Origin: [Anoxybacillus] calidus
GTDB lineage: Bacteria > Bacillota > Bacilli > Bacillales > Anoxybacillaceae
Assembly (NCBI RefSeq): GCF_013760845.1
Contig: NZ_JACDUU010000002.1
Location: forward strand, 62,001 to 126,000
Reading direction: 5' to 3'
DNA: 64,000 bases
In this document: piece by piece, positions 1 to 7,821 of the stretch
How the letters are laid out: each line of letters opens with the position of its first letter
How positions within the stretch are numbered: the first letter of the stretch is position 1
The notes under the pieces: model-generated
Seen by the model: only the letters and a program-made list of their open reading frames with translations
Database searches by the model: none
What the model was told of the DNA's origin: nothing
Translations under genes and position numbers: made by a program

Positions 1-43
1 ATTCATTTTCACAGTTGTATACTTAATGGGAATGGTGGGGTGA
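1..43 (+). CDS. ctaE: Cytochrome caa3 oxidase subunit III, C-terminal end (partial)
   Basis: Only the last 13 codons and the stop are inside the window (frame starting at base 2, ending FTVVYLMGMVG, TGA at 41-43). This hydrophobic tail fits the final transmembrane helix of heme-copper oxidase subunit III, and the next gene is subunit IV, four bases downstream, as in the ctaCDEF operon of Bacillus. Identification rests on the short tail plus position; no other reading is likely. Confidence 0.8.
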   Translation, partial: FIFTVVYLMGMVG

Positions 44-47
44 TTGT

Positions 48-380
48 ATGGAAAATCATACAAATTCAGGCAACCCAAATGTTGATTTAGCATATCGCCG
101 TAAGAAAAACGCGGAAGATATGAAACATCAAGTCATTTCATTCGCGTTAATGATTTTCTTAACGCTTATTGCGTTTTTCGCAGTCGGCTATGACAAATTT
201 TCACCTTGGTTTTCTGTTCCATTTATTGTACTTCTTGCTATTGTGCAAGTGGGATTCCAATTATATTATTTCATGCATATGAGCCATAGAGGTCATGAAT
301 TACCAGCGTTGTTCCTTTATAGCGGCGTATTTGTTGCTTTTCTAACCATTTGGGCGTTTATGACTGTTATTTGGTGGTAA
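48..380 (+). CDS. ctaF: Cytochrome caa3 oxidase subunit IV
   Basis: 110 residues, the usual length of the small subunit IVB of bacterial caa3 oxidase. An N-terminal soluble stretch of about 28 residues is followed by three hydrophobic helices (about 30-48, 54-77 and 88-108), with the family's FQLYYFMHMSH segment between helices 2 and 3. It is an accessory subunit that stabilises the proton-pumping terminal oxidase in the cytoplasmic membrane. It starts four bases after ctaE behind a GGTGGGGTG ribosome site and is followed at once by a strong terminator, so it ends the cta structural operon. Confidence 0.93.
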   Translation: MENHTNSGNPNVDLAYRRKKNAEDMKHQVISFALMIFLTLIAFFAVGYDKFSPWFSVPFIVLLAIVQVGFQLYYFMHMSHRGHELPALFLYSGVFVAFLTIWAFMTVIWW

Positions 381-390
381 TAAATAAAGG

Positions 391-424
391 AAGGAAATCA
401 GTTTTAGCTGATTTCCTTTTCTTT
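391..424 (+). terminator. Rho-independent terminator after ctaF
   Basis: A perfect 11-bp stem (AAGGAAATCAG / CTGATTTCCTT) with a short TTTTAG-type loop is followed by TTTCTTTTT. It sits 10 bases after the ctaF stop and closes the oxidase operon. Confidence 0.88.
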
Positions 425-442
425 TTCACAAAAGTTTAACAA

Positions 443-470
443 TGTACAAACGTTACAATTGTAGTATAAT
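443..470 (+). promoter_or_regulatory. Putative sigma-A promoter of ctaG
   Basis: TGTACA (443-448), 16 bases, then a perfect TATAAT (465-470), 25 bases before the chosen ctaG start. The -35 is poor, so this is a moderate call supported by the terminator immediately upstream, which means ctaG needs its own promoter. Confidence 0.5.
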
Positions 471-495
471 GAACATGGAAAGAATCGAGGTGAAA

Positions 496-1398
496 ATGAT
501 GGCATCATTAAATATGTTTGGTTTTGTTGCGCTATGGAGTCCATTTTTCTTCCTGTCATTATTAGTCATTACATGGCTGTATTTTATGATGGTTGGTCCG
601 TGGAGATCTCGCTTTACAAACGAAGGACCGCCAACAAGAAAACAAAAATCATTATTTGTAACAGGTATGATATTGCTTTATATTTGTAAAGGTTCACCAA
701 TCGACTTGCTTGGTCATCTTGTATTTACTGCTCATATGGTACAAATGGCAATTCTTAACTTGGTTATTCCGCAGTTACTCATTTTAGGGATTCCTAATTG
801 GATGTTTGAACGTATGCTTCGTATAAAAGTAGTAAAGAGAACAGTCACGTTTTTTACAAAACCGCTTGTCTCACTTATTTTATTTAACGGACTTTTCTCT
901 TTTTATCACGTTCCGTTCATTTTCGATATTGTTAAAACAAATGTATTTTTACACGCTGCTGTTACAACAATTATTTTTGTTGCGGCGCTCATGATGTGGT
1001 GGCCTTTAGTGAATAAATTATCTGATTGGCAGACGCTTACGGGAATTAAAAAGGTTGGATATATTTTCGCAGATGGGATCTTGATCACACCAGCTTGTGC
1101 GTTAATTATTTTTGCGGGTACTCCATTGTACGCAACATATTATGACCCGCAAGCATGGATGAAATCACTTGAACTTTGTGTACCTGCTGGAACATTAGCT
1201 TCTCTTGATTTAGCAGGTCCACAGATGTTTATGTCAATGTCCATTCTCCATGACCAGCAATTGGGTGGAGTGCTTATGAAAATTATCCAGGAAATTGTAT
1301 ATGGTACAATGCTTTTCTTCATTTTTATCGAATGGTATAAAAAAGAACGAGAAAAAGAAAACATGGACACAACTATATCTCCACAACCTTCTGAATAG
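496..1398 (+). CDS. ctaG: Cytochrome c oxidase assembly factor CtaG
   Basis: About 300 residues with a series of hydrophobic helices spanning almost the whole protein, as in Bacillus CtaG (caa3_CtaG family), a membrane protein needed for formation of active caa3 oxidase, probably through copper delivery. The open frame reaches back to 442, but the ATG at 496 has the ribosome site GAGGTG at the right distance and the encoded start MMASLNMFGF matches the family; the upstream part would overlap the promoter. It follows ctaF, the same order as in B. subtilis. Confidence 0.9.
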   Translation: MMASLNMFGFVALWSPFFFLSLLVITWLYFMMVGPWRSRFTNEGPPTRKQKSLFVTGMILLYICKGSPIDLLGHLVFTAHMVQMAILNLVIPQLLILGIPNWMFERMLRIKVVKRTVTFFTKPLVSLILFNGLFSFYHVPFIFDIVKTNVFLHAAVTTIIFVAALMMWWPLVNKLSDWQTLTGIKKVGYIFADGILITPACALIIFAGTPLYATYYDPQAWMKSLELCVPAGTLASLDLAGPQMFMSMSILHDQQLGGVLMKIIQEIVYGTMLFFIFIEWYKKEREKENMDTTISPQPSE

Positions 1399-1564
1399 TA
1401 ATAAAGAATTTGCTATCTTGCAGCGGGATAAGCATTTGCTTGTCTCGCTTTCGTGTTTTAAAGGGGATTTAAAACCGCTTGTTTATTGAAAAATCAGTAT
1501 AACTCTACTAAAATAAAACTTGAAAAAAGAGAATTTAGATATAGGTGAAGAGAGGACACGAGAA

Positions 1565-2032
1565 ATGGAGCATTCATTACCGATTTTACCTACTATTAGC
1601 ACTAGTTTCATTGTTTTGAGTGCAATATTTGTGGCAATTGGATGGTATTTGATTCGTCAGCGAAATATTGAAGCTCATAAAAAAGTGATGATTTGGGCGG
1701 CTGTATTTGCGTTGTTGTTCTTCCTAATTTATTTATCGAGAACGGTCTTTATCGGTAATACTAGCTTTGGTGGACCGGATAACATGAAGATTTATTATAC
1801 CATCTTTTTAGTTTTCCATATTGTTTTGGCAACCGTCGGTGCTATTTTTGGAATCGTTACTCTTTTATCGGGTTTTAAAAATAATCTTGTTAAACATAAA
1901 AAGCTAGGTCCGATGACAAGTGTAATATGGTTTTTTACCGCAACGACTGGGGTTGCTGTTTATTTGCTTCTTTATGTATTTTACCGTGGTGGAGAAACAA
2001 CGTCTGTTATTAAAGCTATTTTAGGCTTTTAG
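1565..2032 (+). CDS. DUF420 membrane protein (YozB-like)
   Basis: 155 residues with four predicted transmembrane helices and the opening LPILPTISTSFIVLSAIFVAIGW typical of DUF420 proteins such as B. subtilis YozB. The function is not established; family members commonly sit beside cytochrome oxidase assembly genes, which is the case here. A TTG at 1520 would add 15 residues, but the ATG at 1565 has GAAGAGAGGA seven bases upstream and starts directly before the conserved part. A terminator follows the stop. Confidence 0.82.
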   Translation: MEHSLPILPTISTSFIVLSAIFVAIGWYLIRQRNIEAHKKVMIWAAVFALLFFLIYLSRTVFIGNTSFGGPDNMKIYYTIFLVFHIVLATVGAIFGIVTLLSGFKNNLVKHKKLGPMTSVIWFFTATTGVAVYLLLYVFYRGGETTSVIKAILGF

Positions 2033-2039
2033 CAAAAAC

Positions 2040-2079
2040 AGTCAGGCCTTCCCCTTAGGTGAGGTCTGGCTTTTTTGTT
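2040..2079 (+). terminator. Terminator after the DUF420 gene
   Basis: Ten-base stem AGTCAGGCCT / AGGTCTGGCT (with two G-T pairs), an 11-base loop and a run of six T. It begins about eight bases after the stop. Confidence 0.8.
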
Positions 2080-2228
2080 GCGAGAATAAATGTTAAAGTC
2101 ATATGCTGTGACATTGGCAGCGAAATATTTTGACATATTTTTCATCGAGCTCATATGATAATGTATAATAAATATTATAGGAATGTGACAGTGGATGAAT
2201 GTTCTTATTTTTATTGTGAAGGGGAGCG

Positions 2229-2537
2229 ATGAAAGTGGCAGTGCGCTTAAAAAAACGTTCGGATGTGGCTTCCTTGACATTAATTACGATTACAATGATG
2301 TGTTTACACGAACATGAGGAAATCGTTCTTCCTGATACATCGATTGATATTCTTTTTGAAAGAAACGAGTGTTGCACTATTTTTTTAAAAATGACGATGA
2401 AATATGGTGCAGATATTCTTAATGTTTGTGAGAGGTTGCAAAAACACATTAAAGAAGAAATTGAAACGATGACGAATTTTACAGTTGATCACGTAAATAT
2501 AACTGTTCAAAATGTGGTGTATAGAAAAAACGCATAG
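2229..2537 (+). CDS. Small Asp23/Gls24-like protein
   Basis: 102 residues. The second half (YGADILNVCERLQKHIKEEIE then a beta-strand VDHVNITVQNVVY) resembles the Asp23/Gls24 envelope stress family fold, where a helix is followed by a V-V-x-V-N strand; the first half is weaker. No signal peptide or membrane segment. The ATG at 2229 follows AAGGGGAGC. It is flanked by terminators on both sides, so it is a single-gene unit. I do not know its role; a diverged Asp23-type membrane-associated protein is the best guess, made from the C-terminal pattern only. Confidence 0.6.
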   Translation: MKVAVRLKKRSDVASLTLITITMMCLHEHEEIVLPDTSIDILFERNECCTIFLKMTMKYGADILNVCERLQKHIKEEIETMTNFTVDHVNITVQNVVYRKNA

Positions 2538-2557
2538 GGAGCGCCTATGCGTTTTTT
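2527..2557. terminator. Bidirectional terminator between the Asp23-like gene and ylbA
   Basis: AACGCATAGG / CCTATGCGTT stem with A-run on the left and T-run on the right. It overlaps the last codons of the plus-strand gene and can serve both it and the convergent ylbA. Confidence 0.85.
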
Positions 2558-2610
2558 ATTTCAAACATTTTGGCTTCGAGAGCTGACCGAGGCGCTTTCA
2601 TTTTTCTATA

Positions 2611-2970
2611 TTACCCTTGGAGTTTCGCTAAGCCTTCTTTTACTTGTGATAAAATGGTTTGACATTGGTTTACTAATGAAGATGGGAAGTTTTCCCCTTC
2701 CCCGTATTCAACTCCATGTGGATAATAATGTTTGCCAAGTAAAGGAGTAATCAGTTTAATTAATGCATAACGAGCACCAACATCTCCTTCGATGGCATAT
2801 CCTTGAACGCGTAAATAATATACATCATTTTTAATTTCGAATTTGCGGTCATATGTTACTCGATCATAATCCCATTGGCTTGCGCGCACAAATCCTAGAC
2901 TTTCCATCAAATCGTCTAGATGGGACAATTCTACTGTTAGATTTTCGATTCCCGTATTTTCAAATCTCAT
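2611..2970 (-). CDS. ylbA: YugN-like family protein YlbA
   Basis: 119 residues, a soluble alpha/beta protein matching the YugN-like family; position next to the ylbB/ylbC genes is that of B. subtilis ylbA. The minus-strand ATG has a textbook AGGAGGG site. Function unknown. It is convergent with the Asp23-like gene and divergent from the LysM-CAP gene. The 213 bases upstream (2971-3183) contain no other gene. Confidence 0.82.
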   Translation of the reverse strand: MRFENTGIENLTVELSHLDDLMESLGFVRASQWDYDRVTYDRKFEIKNDVYYLRVQGYAIEGDVGARYALIKLITPLLGKHYYPHGVEYGEGENFPSSLVNQCQTILSQVKEGLAKLQG

Positions 2971-3150
2971 TATGTAATTTCCCTCCTAATAAGAACTTCA
3001 AAGCAACTAACCATGCTCCAGATAAATAGAAAGTAAAAAGAAATATCCCTTCATTAATAATAGTATGAAAGCGGTCAACTTTCAATCTATAGTTACGGAA
3101 ATGAGAGGAAACAAAAAATTTTATTTGTTCGTGAGTTTTTTTATGAATTT

Positions 3151-3160
3151 GGTCAAACTA
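3151..3160 (+). promoter_or_regulatory. Possible forespore (sigma-F type) -10 box before the LysM-CAP gene
   Basis: GGTCAAACTA fits the sigma-F -10 pattern GGnnAnAnTR at every fixed position and lies 24 bases before the start codon. No good GYATA -35 box is found 14-16 bases upstream (GTGAG is nearest), so the call is weak. It is listed because the following ylbB is, as I recall, sigma-F dependent in B. subtilis. Confidence 0.3.
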
Positions 3161-3183
3161 AAGTGCGAAAGGAGGAAAGCAAT

Positions 3184-3807
3184 ATGAAAAAGATTGTTAT
3201 TTCGATTTTGCTTAGTGTGGTTGTTCTTGTCTCAGGAATGCCGCATATGGCGCACGGTCAAGGGACAACTACGTATACGGTTCAGCCTGGGGATACACTA
3301 TGGAAAATTGCTGTTCGCTATCAAGTAGGATTATCGGAAATTATTGAGGCAAACCCTCAGTTTCCTAACCCTCATTTAATTTATCCGGGGCAAAAGGTTA
3401 ATATCCCTATCCTCGATAATGTGAAGAGTATTGAAAATGAAGTGGTGCGCTTAACGAACCAACAGCGCGCGAAATATGGCTTGCCAGCATTACAAATTGA
3501 TTGGCAATTAGCACGAGTAGCGCGCTATAAATCAGTTGATATGAGGGATAAGAACTACTTTTCACACAATTCCCCGACATACGGCTCACCATTTACGATG
3601 ATGAAAAACTTTGGAATAAGTTACCGGACAGCAGCGGAGAATATAGCAGCTGGACAGCGGACGCCACAGGAAGTAGTAAACGCATGGATGAATAGCCCAG
3701 GACATCGCGCCAATATTTTAAAGAGAGACGTAACGCATATTGGTGTTGGGTACGCGAGAGGCGGTTCTTATGGGCATTATTGGACACAAATGTTTATTGG
3801 CAAATAA
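3184..3807 (+). CDS. Secreted LysM and CAP (SCP/PR1) domain protein
   Basis: 207 residues: signal peptide (about 1-26, KK then a hydrophobic core, ending AHG), one LysM repeat (about 30-74, with the YTVQPGDTLWKIA motif) and a CAP domain (about 83-206) containing the HNSP, AENIAAG and SPGHRANIL signatures. LysM binds peptidoglycan, so the CAP domain is presumably held in the wall or spore cortex; CAP domain activity in bacteria is not settled. The ATG at 3184 follows AAAGGAGG. It is 19 bases before ylbB and likely co-transcribed; the B. subtilis locus lacks this gene as far as I recall, though SafA/YkwD-like relatives exist. Confidence 0.88.
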   Translation: MKKIVISILLSVVVLVSGMPHMAHGQGTTTYTVQPGDTLWKIAVRYQVGLSEIIEANPQFPNPHLIYPGQKVNIPILDNVKSIENEVVRLTNQQRAKYGLPALQIDWQLARVARYKSVDMRDKNYFSHNSPTYGSPFTMMKNFGISYRTAAENIAAGQRTPQEVVNAWMNSPGHRANILKRDVTHIGVGYARGGSYGHYWTQMFIGK

Positions 3808-3826
3808 ACAGTAGGGAGGATTTATT

Positions 3827-4252
3827 GTGCAAACAGTACGCGATGTGATGACAACGAATGTTGAATACTGTACACCGCTTGACAATGTTTATGAAGTCGC
3901 TGTAAAAATGCGTGACTTAGATGTAGGAGCGATTCCAATTGTGGAAAATGGTCGATTAATCGGATTAATTACCGACCGAGATTTGGTTGTGCGTGGAATT
4001 GCAGAGAAACGTTCAGGATCCAATCAAGTAACGAATGTGATGAGTGAAAATTTAGTAACTGTTTCTCCAGATACTTCCGTTCAAGAAGCGGTACAGCTGA
4101 TGGCGAAACATCAAATTCGCCGGCTACCTGTTGTGGAAAATGGAAAGTTGATAGGTATGGTTTCATTAGGAGATTTAGCGACAAATCAATATTCCGATCA
4201 AAATGCCGGACATGCTTTGAGCGAAATATCTGAACAACATCATACTTATTAG
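3827..4252 (+). CDS. ylbB: CBS-domain protein YlbB
   Basis: 141 residues consisting of two CBS repeats (about 1-58 and 68-125; each with the GAIPIVENGRLIGLITDRDL-like turn pattern), a Bateman module that senses adenine nucleotides. There is no attached catalytic domain, so it is probably a stand-alone sensor. The start is a GTG with GGGAGG upstream. B. subtilis ylbB is, to my knowledge, in the sigma-F regulon. A degenerate copy of palindrome family A begins at the stop codon. Confidence 0.85.
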   Translation: MQTVRDVMTTNVEYCTPLDNVYEVAVKMRDLDVGAIPIVENGRLIGLITDRDLVVRGIAEKRSGSNQVTNVMSENLVTVSPDTSVQEAVQLMAKHQIRRLPVVENGKLIGMVSLGDLATNQYSDQNAGHALSEISEQHHTY

Positions 4253-4346
4253 AGGTTGGTCACATAAGGGTCTGACTCCATCGAACCACATTGTTAATAA
4301 ATATGGTGGTTGAGGAAGTTGGCCCTTTGCTTTTGAGCCGACTTCT
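4252..4346. repeat. Palindrome family A, degenerate copy 1
   Basis: Begins at the ylbB stop. The opening GTCACATAAGGGTCTGACTCC resembles the family's ACCCATAAGTGTCTGACCTC, and an inner stem AACCACAT / ATATGGTGGTT is present, but the outer arms pair poorly. It ends in CTTCTTTTTTTAC, so it could terminate ylbB. Confidence 0.5.
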
Positions 4347-4408
4347 TTTTTTACTCCTGAATCGATTGGGTTTAAGCTTTGAAATTGACGAGTTTTCTTT
4401 CGTTTGAA

Positions 4409-4439
4409 GTATTTTTGTTCGATAGATAAGGATATAATG
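4409..4439 (+). promoter_or_regulatory. Putative sigma-F promoter of ylbC
   Basis: -35 GTATT (4409-4413) and -10 GGATATAATG (4430-4439), 16 bases apart. The -10 fits GGnnAnAnTR completely. B. subtilis ylbC is, as I recall, sigma-F controlled. The same -10 contains TATAAT, so a sigma-A reading is possible, but no -35 lies at 16-18 bases. Confidence 0.45.
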
Positions 4440-4478
4440 ACAGTAGCAACGATTATGAAAGAGGGTGGTTTTCACACG

Positions 4479-5489
4479 ATGAAATGGTTTCTCATCGTAT
4501 TATTGCTATCGGTCGGCTTTTTTTATTTTTTTCCTGAAGATTCATCACACCCTGAACAAAAACAGGAACATGTAAAAGATGATCATTTGTTAAAAGAAGT
4601 ATCAGCATCACAAGGAATTGTATCACTGATCGGAAAAAGTGCAGAAGAAATAAAAAAACAATTTGGTGAGCCGATGCGTATTGATTATTCTGCCTATGAT
4701 TATAAGTGGTGGGTTTATAATTACCAGCCACAAACGTATTTTCAAATAGGAATATTGAAAAATCGTGTTGTTACAGCATATGTTTGTGGGGAGAAGGTAA
4801 ATGTAAGACCATTTCAAATTAATCAGCCAGTCAAAGATGTTTTTGAAAAATTCCCTATTTATTCAAGTATTCCTGTTTCTCTTGAGAGCGGTACATATCG
4901 TTTTGAATTGTCGGAAGAAGATTTAACATTTCAGCCGCTTGTCAAATTAGGGGATGTATACGCACAAATTTATGTTGATCAGTTTACCGGGAGGGTATCA
5001 AGCGTTCGTTTTATGGATGCGGAAACATTAATAAAAATGCACCCTTATGAATTAGTTTATCGCGGTGAACTGTTAGCGCCAAAGCCTTTATCAGTTGAAG
5101 AACAAAAAAAAGTAGAACTAGCAAATGCCAAACAAATATTAGATATCACAAATGTGATTAGACAGCGTCATGATGTTGGAATGGTACGCTGGGATGAAAA
5201 AACGTCCAAGGTTGCTTATAAGCATAGTAAAGATATGAAAGAGAACCGATTTTTTTCTCATGAATCTCCGATGCATGGAGATTTAAAGGAAAGATTAGTA
5301 TCATCAAGGGTGAACTTTCAAATCGCTGGCGAAAATATCGCTGCGCAATATGTCGACGGTATTGCTGCGGTTGAAGGATGGTTAAATAGTCAAAGCCATC
5401 GGGAAACATTATTAAACAAACAATTTACACATCTTGGTGTAGGGGTGTTTGACAAATATTATACACAAAATTTTATTAAACCTCAGTAG
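4479..5489 (+). CDS. ylbC: CAP-domain protein YlbC with CAP-associated N-terminal domain
   Basis: 336 residues: an N-terminal hydrophobic helix (about 2-17), a CAP-associated domain (about 45-190; it begins IGKSAEEIKKQFGEP) and a C-terminal CAP domain (about 215-335; HESPMHGDLKERL, AGENIAAQ, SQSHRETLL). The arrangement and position match B. subtilis YlbC. It is membrane anchored or exported; biochemical role unknown. Of several possible starts, the ATG at 4479 gives a direct signal-anchor start and has GAGGGTGG ten bases upstream. Its last 14 bases overlap the convergent minus-strand gene. Confidence 0.87.
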   Translation: MKWFLIVLLLSVGFFYFFPEDSSHPEQKQEHVKDDHLLKEVSASQGIVSLIGKSAEEIKKQFGEPMRIDYSAYDYKWWVYNYQPQTYFQIGILKNRVVTAYVCGEKVNVRPFQINQPVKDVFEKFPIYSSIPVSLESGTYRFELSEEDLTFQPLVKLGDVYAQIYVDQFTGRVSSVRFMDAETLIKMHPYELVYRGELLAPKPLSVEEQKKVELANAKQILDITNVIRQRHDVGMVRWDEKTSKVAYKHSKDMKENRFFSHESPMHGDLKERLVSSRVNFQIAGENIAAQYVDGIAAVEGWLNSQSHRETLLNKQFTHLGVGVFDKYYTQNFIKPQ

Positions 5490-5844
5490 AATGGTTCGTT
5501 AAAAACTTCTCGAAAAAAAATATTCCATTTCTCCACTGGCCATAACAAATGATCGTGTCCCTTTTCAGAAAAATTGGTTTTTCCACCATAGTTGTCGCCG
5601 GAAGTTGAGTTCTGGCGATGATTTTTTTATCACTGACATGTAGTATAACATCAATCACATGAATGAAGTAATGATGATAATATCGCTCTTTTCTTTCTTG
5701 AACGTCAATAATGATGCCTTTTACCCATGCTTCTTCTTTGACGTTTCTAATTCTTGTCCACTTTTCATAGTATTTTCTTCGTTCTTTTTTGGTTAAATAG
5801 TAAAAGTATGCAAATAGTATAGGAATGACAATCGCTGTAATCAC
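5476..5844 (-). CDS. Small membrane-anchored protein of unknown function
   Basis: About 122 residues. One N-terminal transmembrane helix (ITAIVIPILFAYFYYLT) is followed by a basic cytoplasmic-looking linker (KKERRKYYEK) and a beta-rich C-terminal part. I do not recognise the family; the shape suggests a small membrane-anchored beta-barrel protein. GTG at 5844 is preferred to ATG at 5850 because AGGAGG then sits seven bases upstream instead of touching the start. Tail-to-tail overlap of 14 bases with ylbC; divergent from ylbD. Confidence 0.62.
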   Translation of the reverse strand: MITAIVIPILFAYFYYLTKKERRKYYEKWTRIRNVKEEAWVKGIIIDVQERKERYYHHYFIHVIDVILHVSDKKIIARTQLPATTMVEKPIFLKRDTIICYGQWRNGIFFFEKFLTNHSTEV

Positions 5845-5972
5845 GTACATCCCTCCTCTATATACATTTTATCAAAAATATTCATGAAAATGGGTGCACA
5901 TTTCCATGAAGCAAAGGATAGTATATGATAGGTATTTGTATTAATGAAATAGAAATAGAGGGGGTAGGTACG

Positions 5973-6356
5973 ATGGGAAAAAATCTACATCCTTCAGTTG
6001 AACAGTTTAAACAATTTGTTAAAAGACATCCAAAAATGATTAAAGAAGTGCGCAACGGAAATAAAACGTGGAAGGAATTTTATGAGGATTGGTATTTATT
6101 TGGAGAAGAAGACGAGATTTGGGAAAAGTACAAAGGAGCGAAAGAGGAGGAAACAAGTACAAGTAATGGTTTTATGTCTAAAATTGTGTCATCGCTAAAA
6201 AATATGGATGTCAATAATCTAGAGAAGCATATCGCCAGTTTTCAGGAAGCTATTTCTGCCATTCAAAGTGTTATTGGACAGTTTCAAGGTGGAAACCAAA
6301 ATCATTCGCATACAAGCGCACAAAATCATCACCCTTTTTCGTTTCGAAAAGATTAG
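5973..6356 (+). CDS. ylbD: YlbD, putative spore coat protein
   Basis: 127 residues, charged, no signal or membrane helix. The N-terminal part (LHPSVEQFKQFVKRHPKMIKEVRNGNKTWKEFYEDWYLFGE) is characteristic of YlbD-family proteins, annotated as spore coat components; the C-terminal tail is rich in Gln, His and Ser (QNHSHTSAQNHH). The ATG at 5973 has GAGGGGGTAGG upstream; the longer frame from 5925 has none. Ylb gene order supports the call. Followed 11 bases later by ylbE. Confidence 0.82.
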   Translation: MGKNLHPSVEQFKQFVKRHPKMIKEVRNGNKTWKEFYEDWYLFGEEDEIWEKYKGAKEEETSTSNGFMSKIVSSLKNMDVNNLEKHIASFQEAISAIQSVIGQFQGGNQNHSHTSAQNHHPFSFRKD

Positions 6357-6367
6357 GAGCATAAGCA

Positions 6368-6607
6368 ATGAGGAAAGAAGTACGACAGTATGTTCAAGCG
6401 AAACCGCTCTTGCAAAGATTCATTCGTGAACAGCCGCGCTGGTATCGTCAGTTAGCGCGTCAACCGGGTGATCTGCAATCATTTGAACTCGCTGCTCTTC
6501 ATTATTATCAACAAACCATTCCACACAAAGTAGAGAAAATTACAAGCTCATTAGAAATGGCTTCATTGATGCTTCATATGTTTCAATCAATGCGGCAAAG
6601 CGATTAA
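6368..6607 (+). CDS. ylbE: YlbE-like protein
   Basis: 79 residues, the normal length of YlbE. Highly basic first half (VQAKPLLQRFIREQPRWYRQLARQP) and a helical C-terminus. No known function. Starts 11 bases after ylbD behind TTAGGAGC, so translated from the same message. Confidence 0.82.
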   Translation: MRKEVRQYVQAKPLLQRFIREQPRWYRQLARQPGDLQSFELAALHYYQQTIPHKVEKITSSLEMASLMLHMFQSMRQSD

Positions 6608-6657
6608 GTTTGTATTATTTTTTTGCAAAATAGCAAAGACTAATTCGTAAAGGAGTG

Positions 6658-7086
6658 ATGTCTTTGCTAATTCGCTTGATAATGACGTTTATCATTTTGA
6701 TTGTATTTACTGGATGTAATAATGACAAACCAGAGCCTGAAACAAAGGTTCACATAGAGCCTGTAATGAGCAGGGATGAAGCAATGCCCGTTCTTTTACA
6801 AACGGATGAAAGAACGATGAATGTAAAACATCAAGTAAGAGGAACGGATGTATTTATCGAATGTATTGTTACAAATTTTAGTTTTAAAAGCGGCAAGCGA
6901 AAAAAAGTCGATGGTGAAGGACATGTTAATTTATATGTGAACGGGCAAAAAGTAGATGAAGTGTCCACAGCAGCGTTCATTCTTAAAGGTCTTCCGAAGG
7001 GGAAACATGTCATTCGTCTTGAACTTGTTCATAACGATTCAAGTAAATATGGATTGCACCATGAATTTGAAGTAAACATTTCCTAA
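6658..7086 (+). CDS. Putative lipoprotein with a DUF4399-like beta domain
   Basis: 142 residues. N-terminal hydrophobic segment of about 20 residues ends in FTGC, an acceptable lipobox, followed by an Asn/Asp/Pro/Glu linker, so a lipid-anchored extracellular protein is likely. The C-terminal half (GHVNLYVNGQKVDE ... LPKGKHVIRLELVHNDSS) resembles small Ig-like domains such as DUF4399. Function unknown. ATG at 6658 lies just after AAAGGAG; a TTG at 6664 has better spacing. Not part of the B. subtilis ylb order as I remember it. Palindrome copy 2 lies five bases downstream. Confidence 0.62.
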   Translation: MSLLIRLIMTFIILIVFTGCNNDKPEPETKVHIEPVMSRDEAMPVLLQTDERTMNVKHQVRGTDVFIECIVTNFSFKSGKRKKVDGEGHVNLYVNGQKVDEVSTAAFILKGLPKGKHVIRLELVHNDSSKYGLHHEFEVNIS

Positions 7087-7091
7087 AGTAT

Positions 7092-7199
7092 AGAGGTTGT
7101 CTAATAAGTGTCTGACCTTACGTCAGTCGTACTTACAAAACGTAATGTACGATAGATGATGGTTGCGAGGTCTGACATTTTGATTTTGAGACAACCTCT
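7092..7199. repeat. Palindrome family A, copy 2
   Basis: Outer arms AGAGGTTGTCT and AGACAACCTCT are perfect complements; inside lie AAGTGTCTGACC and its partner GGTCTGACATT. The core between arms is about 55 bases. It starts five bases after the lipoprotein stop and ends in CTCTTTCTTTG, so it can terminate transcription. Confidence 0.75.
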
Positions 7200-7253
7200 T
7201 TCTTTGTTTCCATTTTTCATGATATGATTAAAATATGGAGGTGTTATACACTC

Positions 7254-7703
7254 GTGATGATTGCAACATTGGAACGTCTTGAATTAATTCATCAAGCTGA
7301 GGAATTGGCAAGAATGATTTTACAATCAGAATTAGCGGAAGAATATCGCCGTTGTTATTATAGATTAAAACAGGATAAGGAAGCTCAAGAAATGATTCAG
7401 CGCTTTATAAGACTAAAAGAAAAATACGAAGAAGTGCAACGGTTTGGTAAATACCATCCTGACTATCATGAGGTTATGAAAGAAGTTCGCGAAGTCAAAA
7501 GAAAACTTGATTTACATGAAAACGTCGCTTCTTTTAAAAAAGCGGAAAATGCTCTTCAATCATTGCTAGATGAAATTAGTGTATTAATCGGAAAAGCTGT
7601 TTCCGAACAAATTAAAGTGCCGACAGGCAATCCTTATTTTGATTCGATTGCAGGTTGCTCAGGCGGTTGTGGTACAGGGGGAAGATGCGGCTGCCGTGTA
7701 TAA
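7254..7703 (+). CDS. ylbF: YlbF, subunit of the YaaT-YlbF-YmcA (RicTFA) complex
   Basis: About 149 residues, helical Com_YlbF domain (KEKYEEVQRFGKYHPDY, KVPTGNPYFD) with a Cys-rich tail CSGGCGTGGRCGC. In B. subtilis YlbF with YmcA and YaaT adjusts RNase Y mRNA processing and is needed for competence, sporulation and biofilm formation; the Cys tail takes part in iron-sulfur cluster binding. GTG at 7254 is chosen for the 10-base spacing from GGAGGTG; ATG at 7257 is equally possible. A GC-rich stem overlaps the 3' end. Confidence 0.92.
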   Translation: MMIATLERLELIHQAEELARMILQSELAEEYRRCYYRLKQDKEAQEMIQRFIRLKEKYEEVQRFGKYHPDYHEVMKEVREVKRKLDLHENVASFKKAENALQSLLDEISVLIGKAVSEQIKVPTGNPYFDSIAGCSGGCGTGGRCGCRV

Positions 7704-7724
7704 CGCGAAAGCTTCCCCTTTTAT
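7678..7724 (+). terminator. Probable terminator overlapping the ylbF 3' end
   Basis: GGGGAAG (7678-7684) pairs with CTTCCCC (7712-7718), followed by TTTTATTG. The left arm is inside the last ylbF codons. The 27-base loop contains a smaller CGGC / GCCG stem. The T tract is short, hence moderate confidence. Confidence 0.5.
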
Positions 7725-7821
7725 TGTAATCACATTAACGAACACTTTTTTAAGCAATAGCAATCATCGCGTAAAAATAGATGGAATTCTGCTTTTTGGA
7801 AAACAATAGTGGTTTAAATGT

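Noticed and set aside
442-495. 18-residue N-terminal extension of ctaG
   Set aside because: It overlaps the likely promoter and has no ribosome site; the ATG at 496 has GAGGTG and matches the family start.
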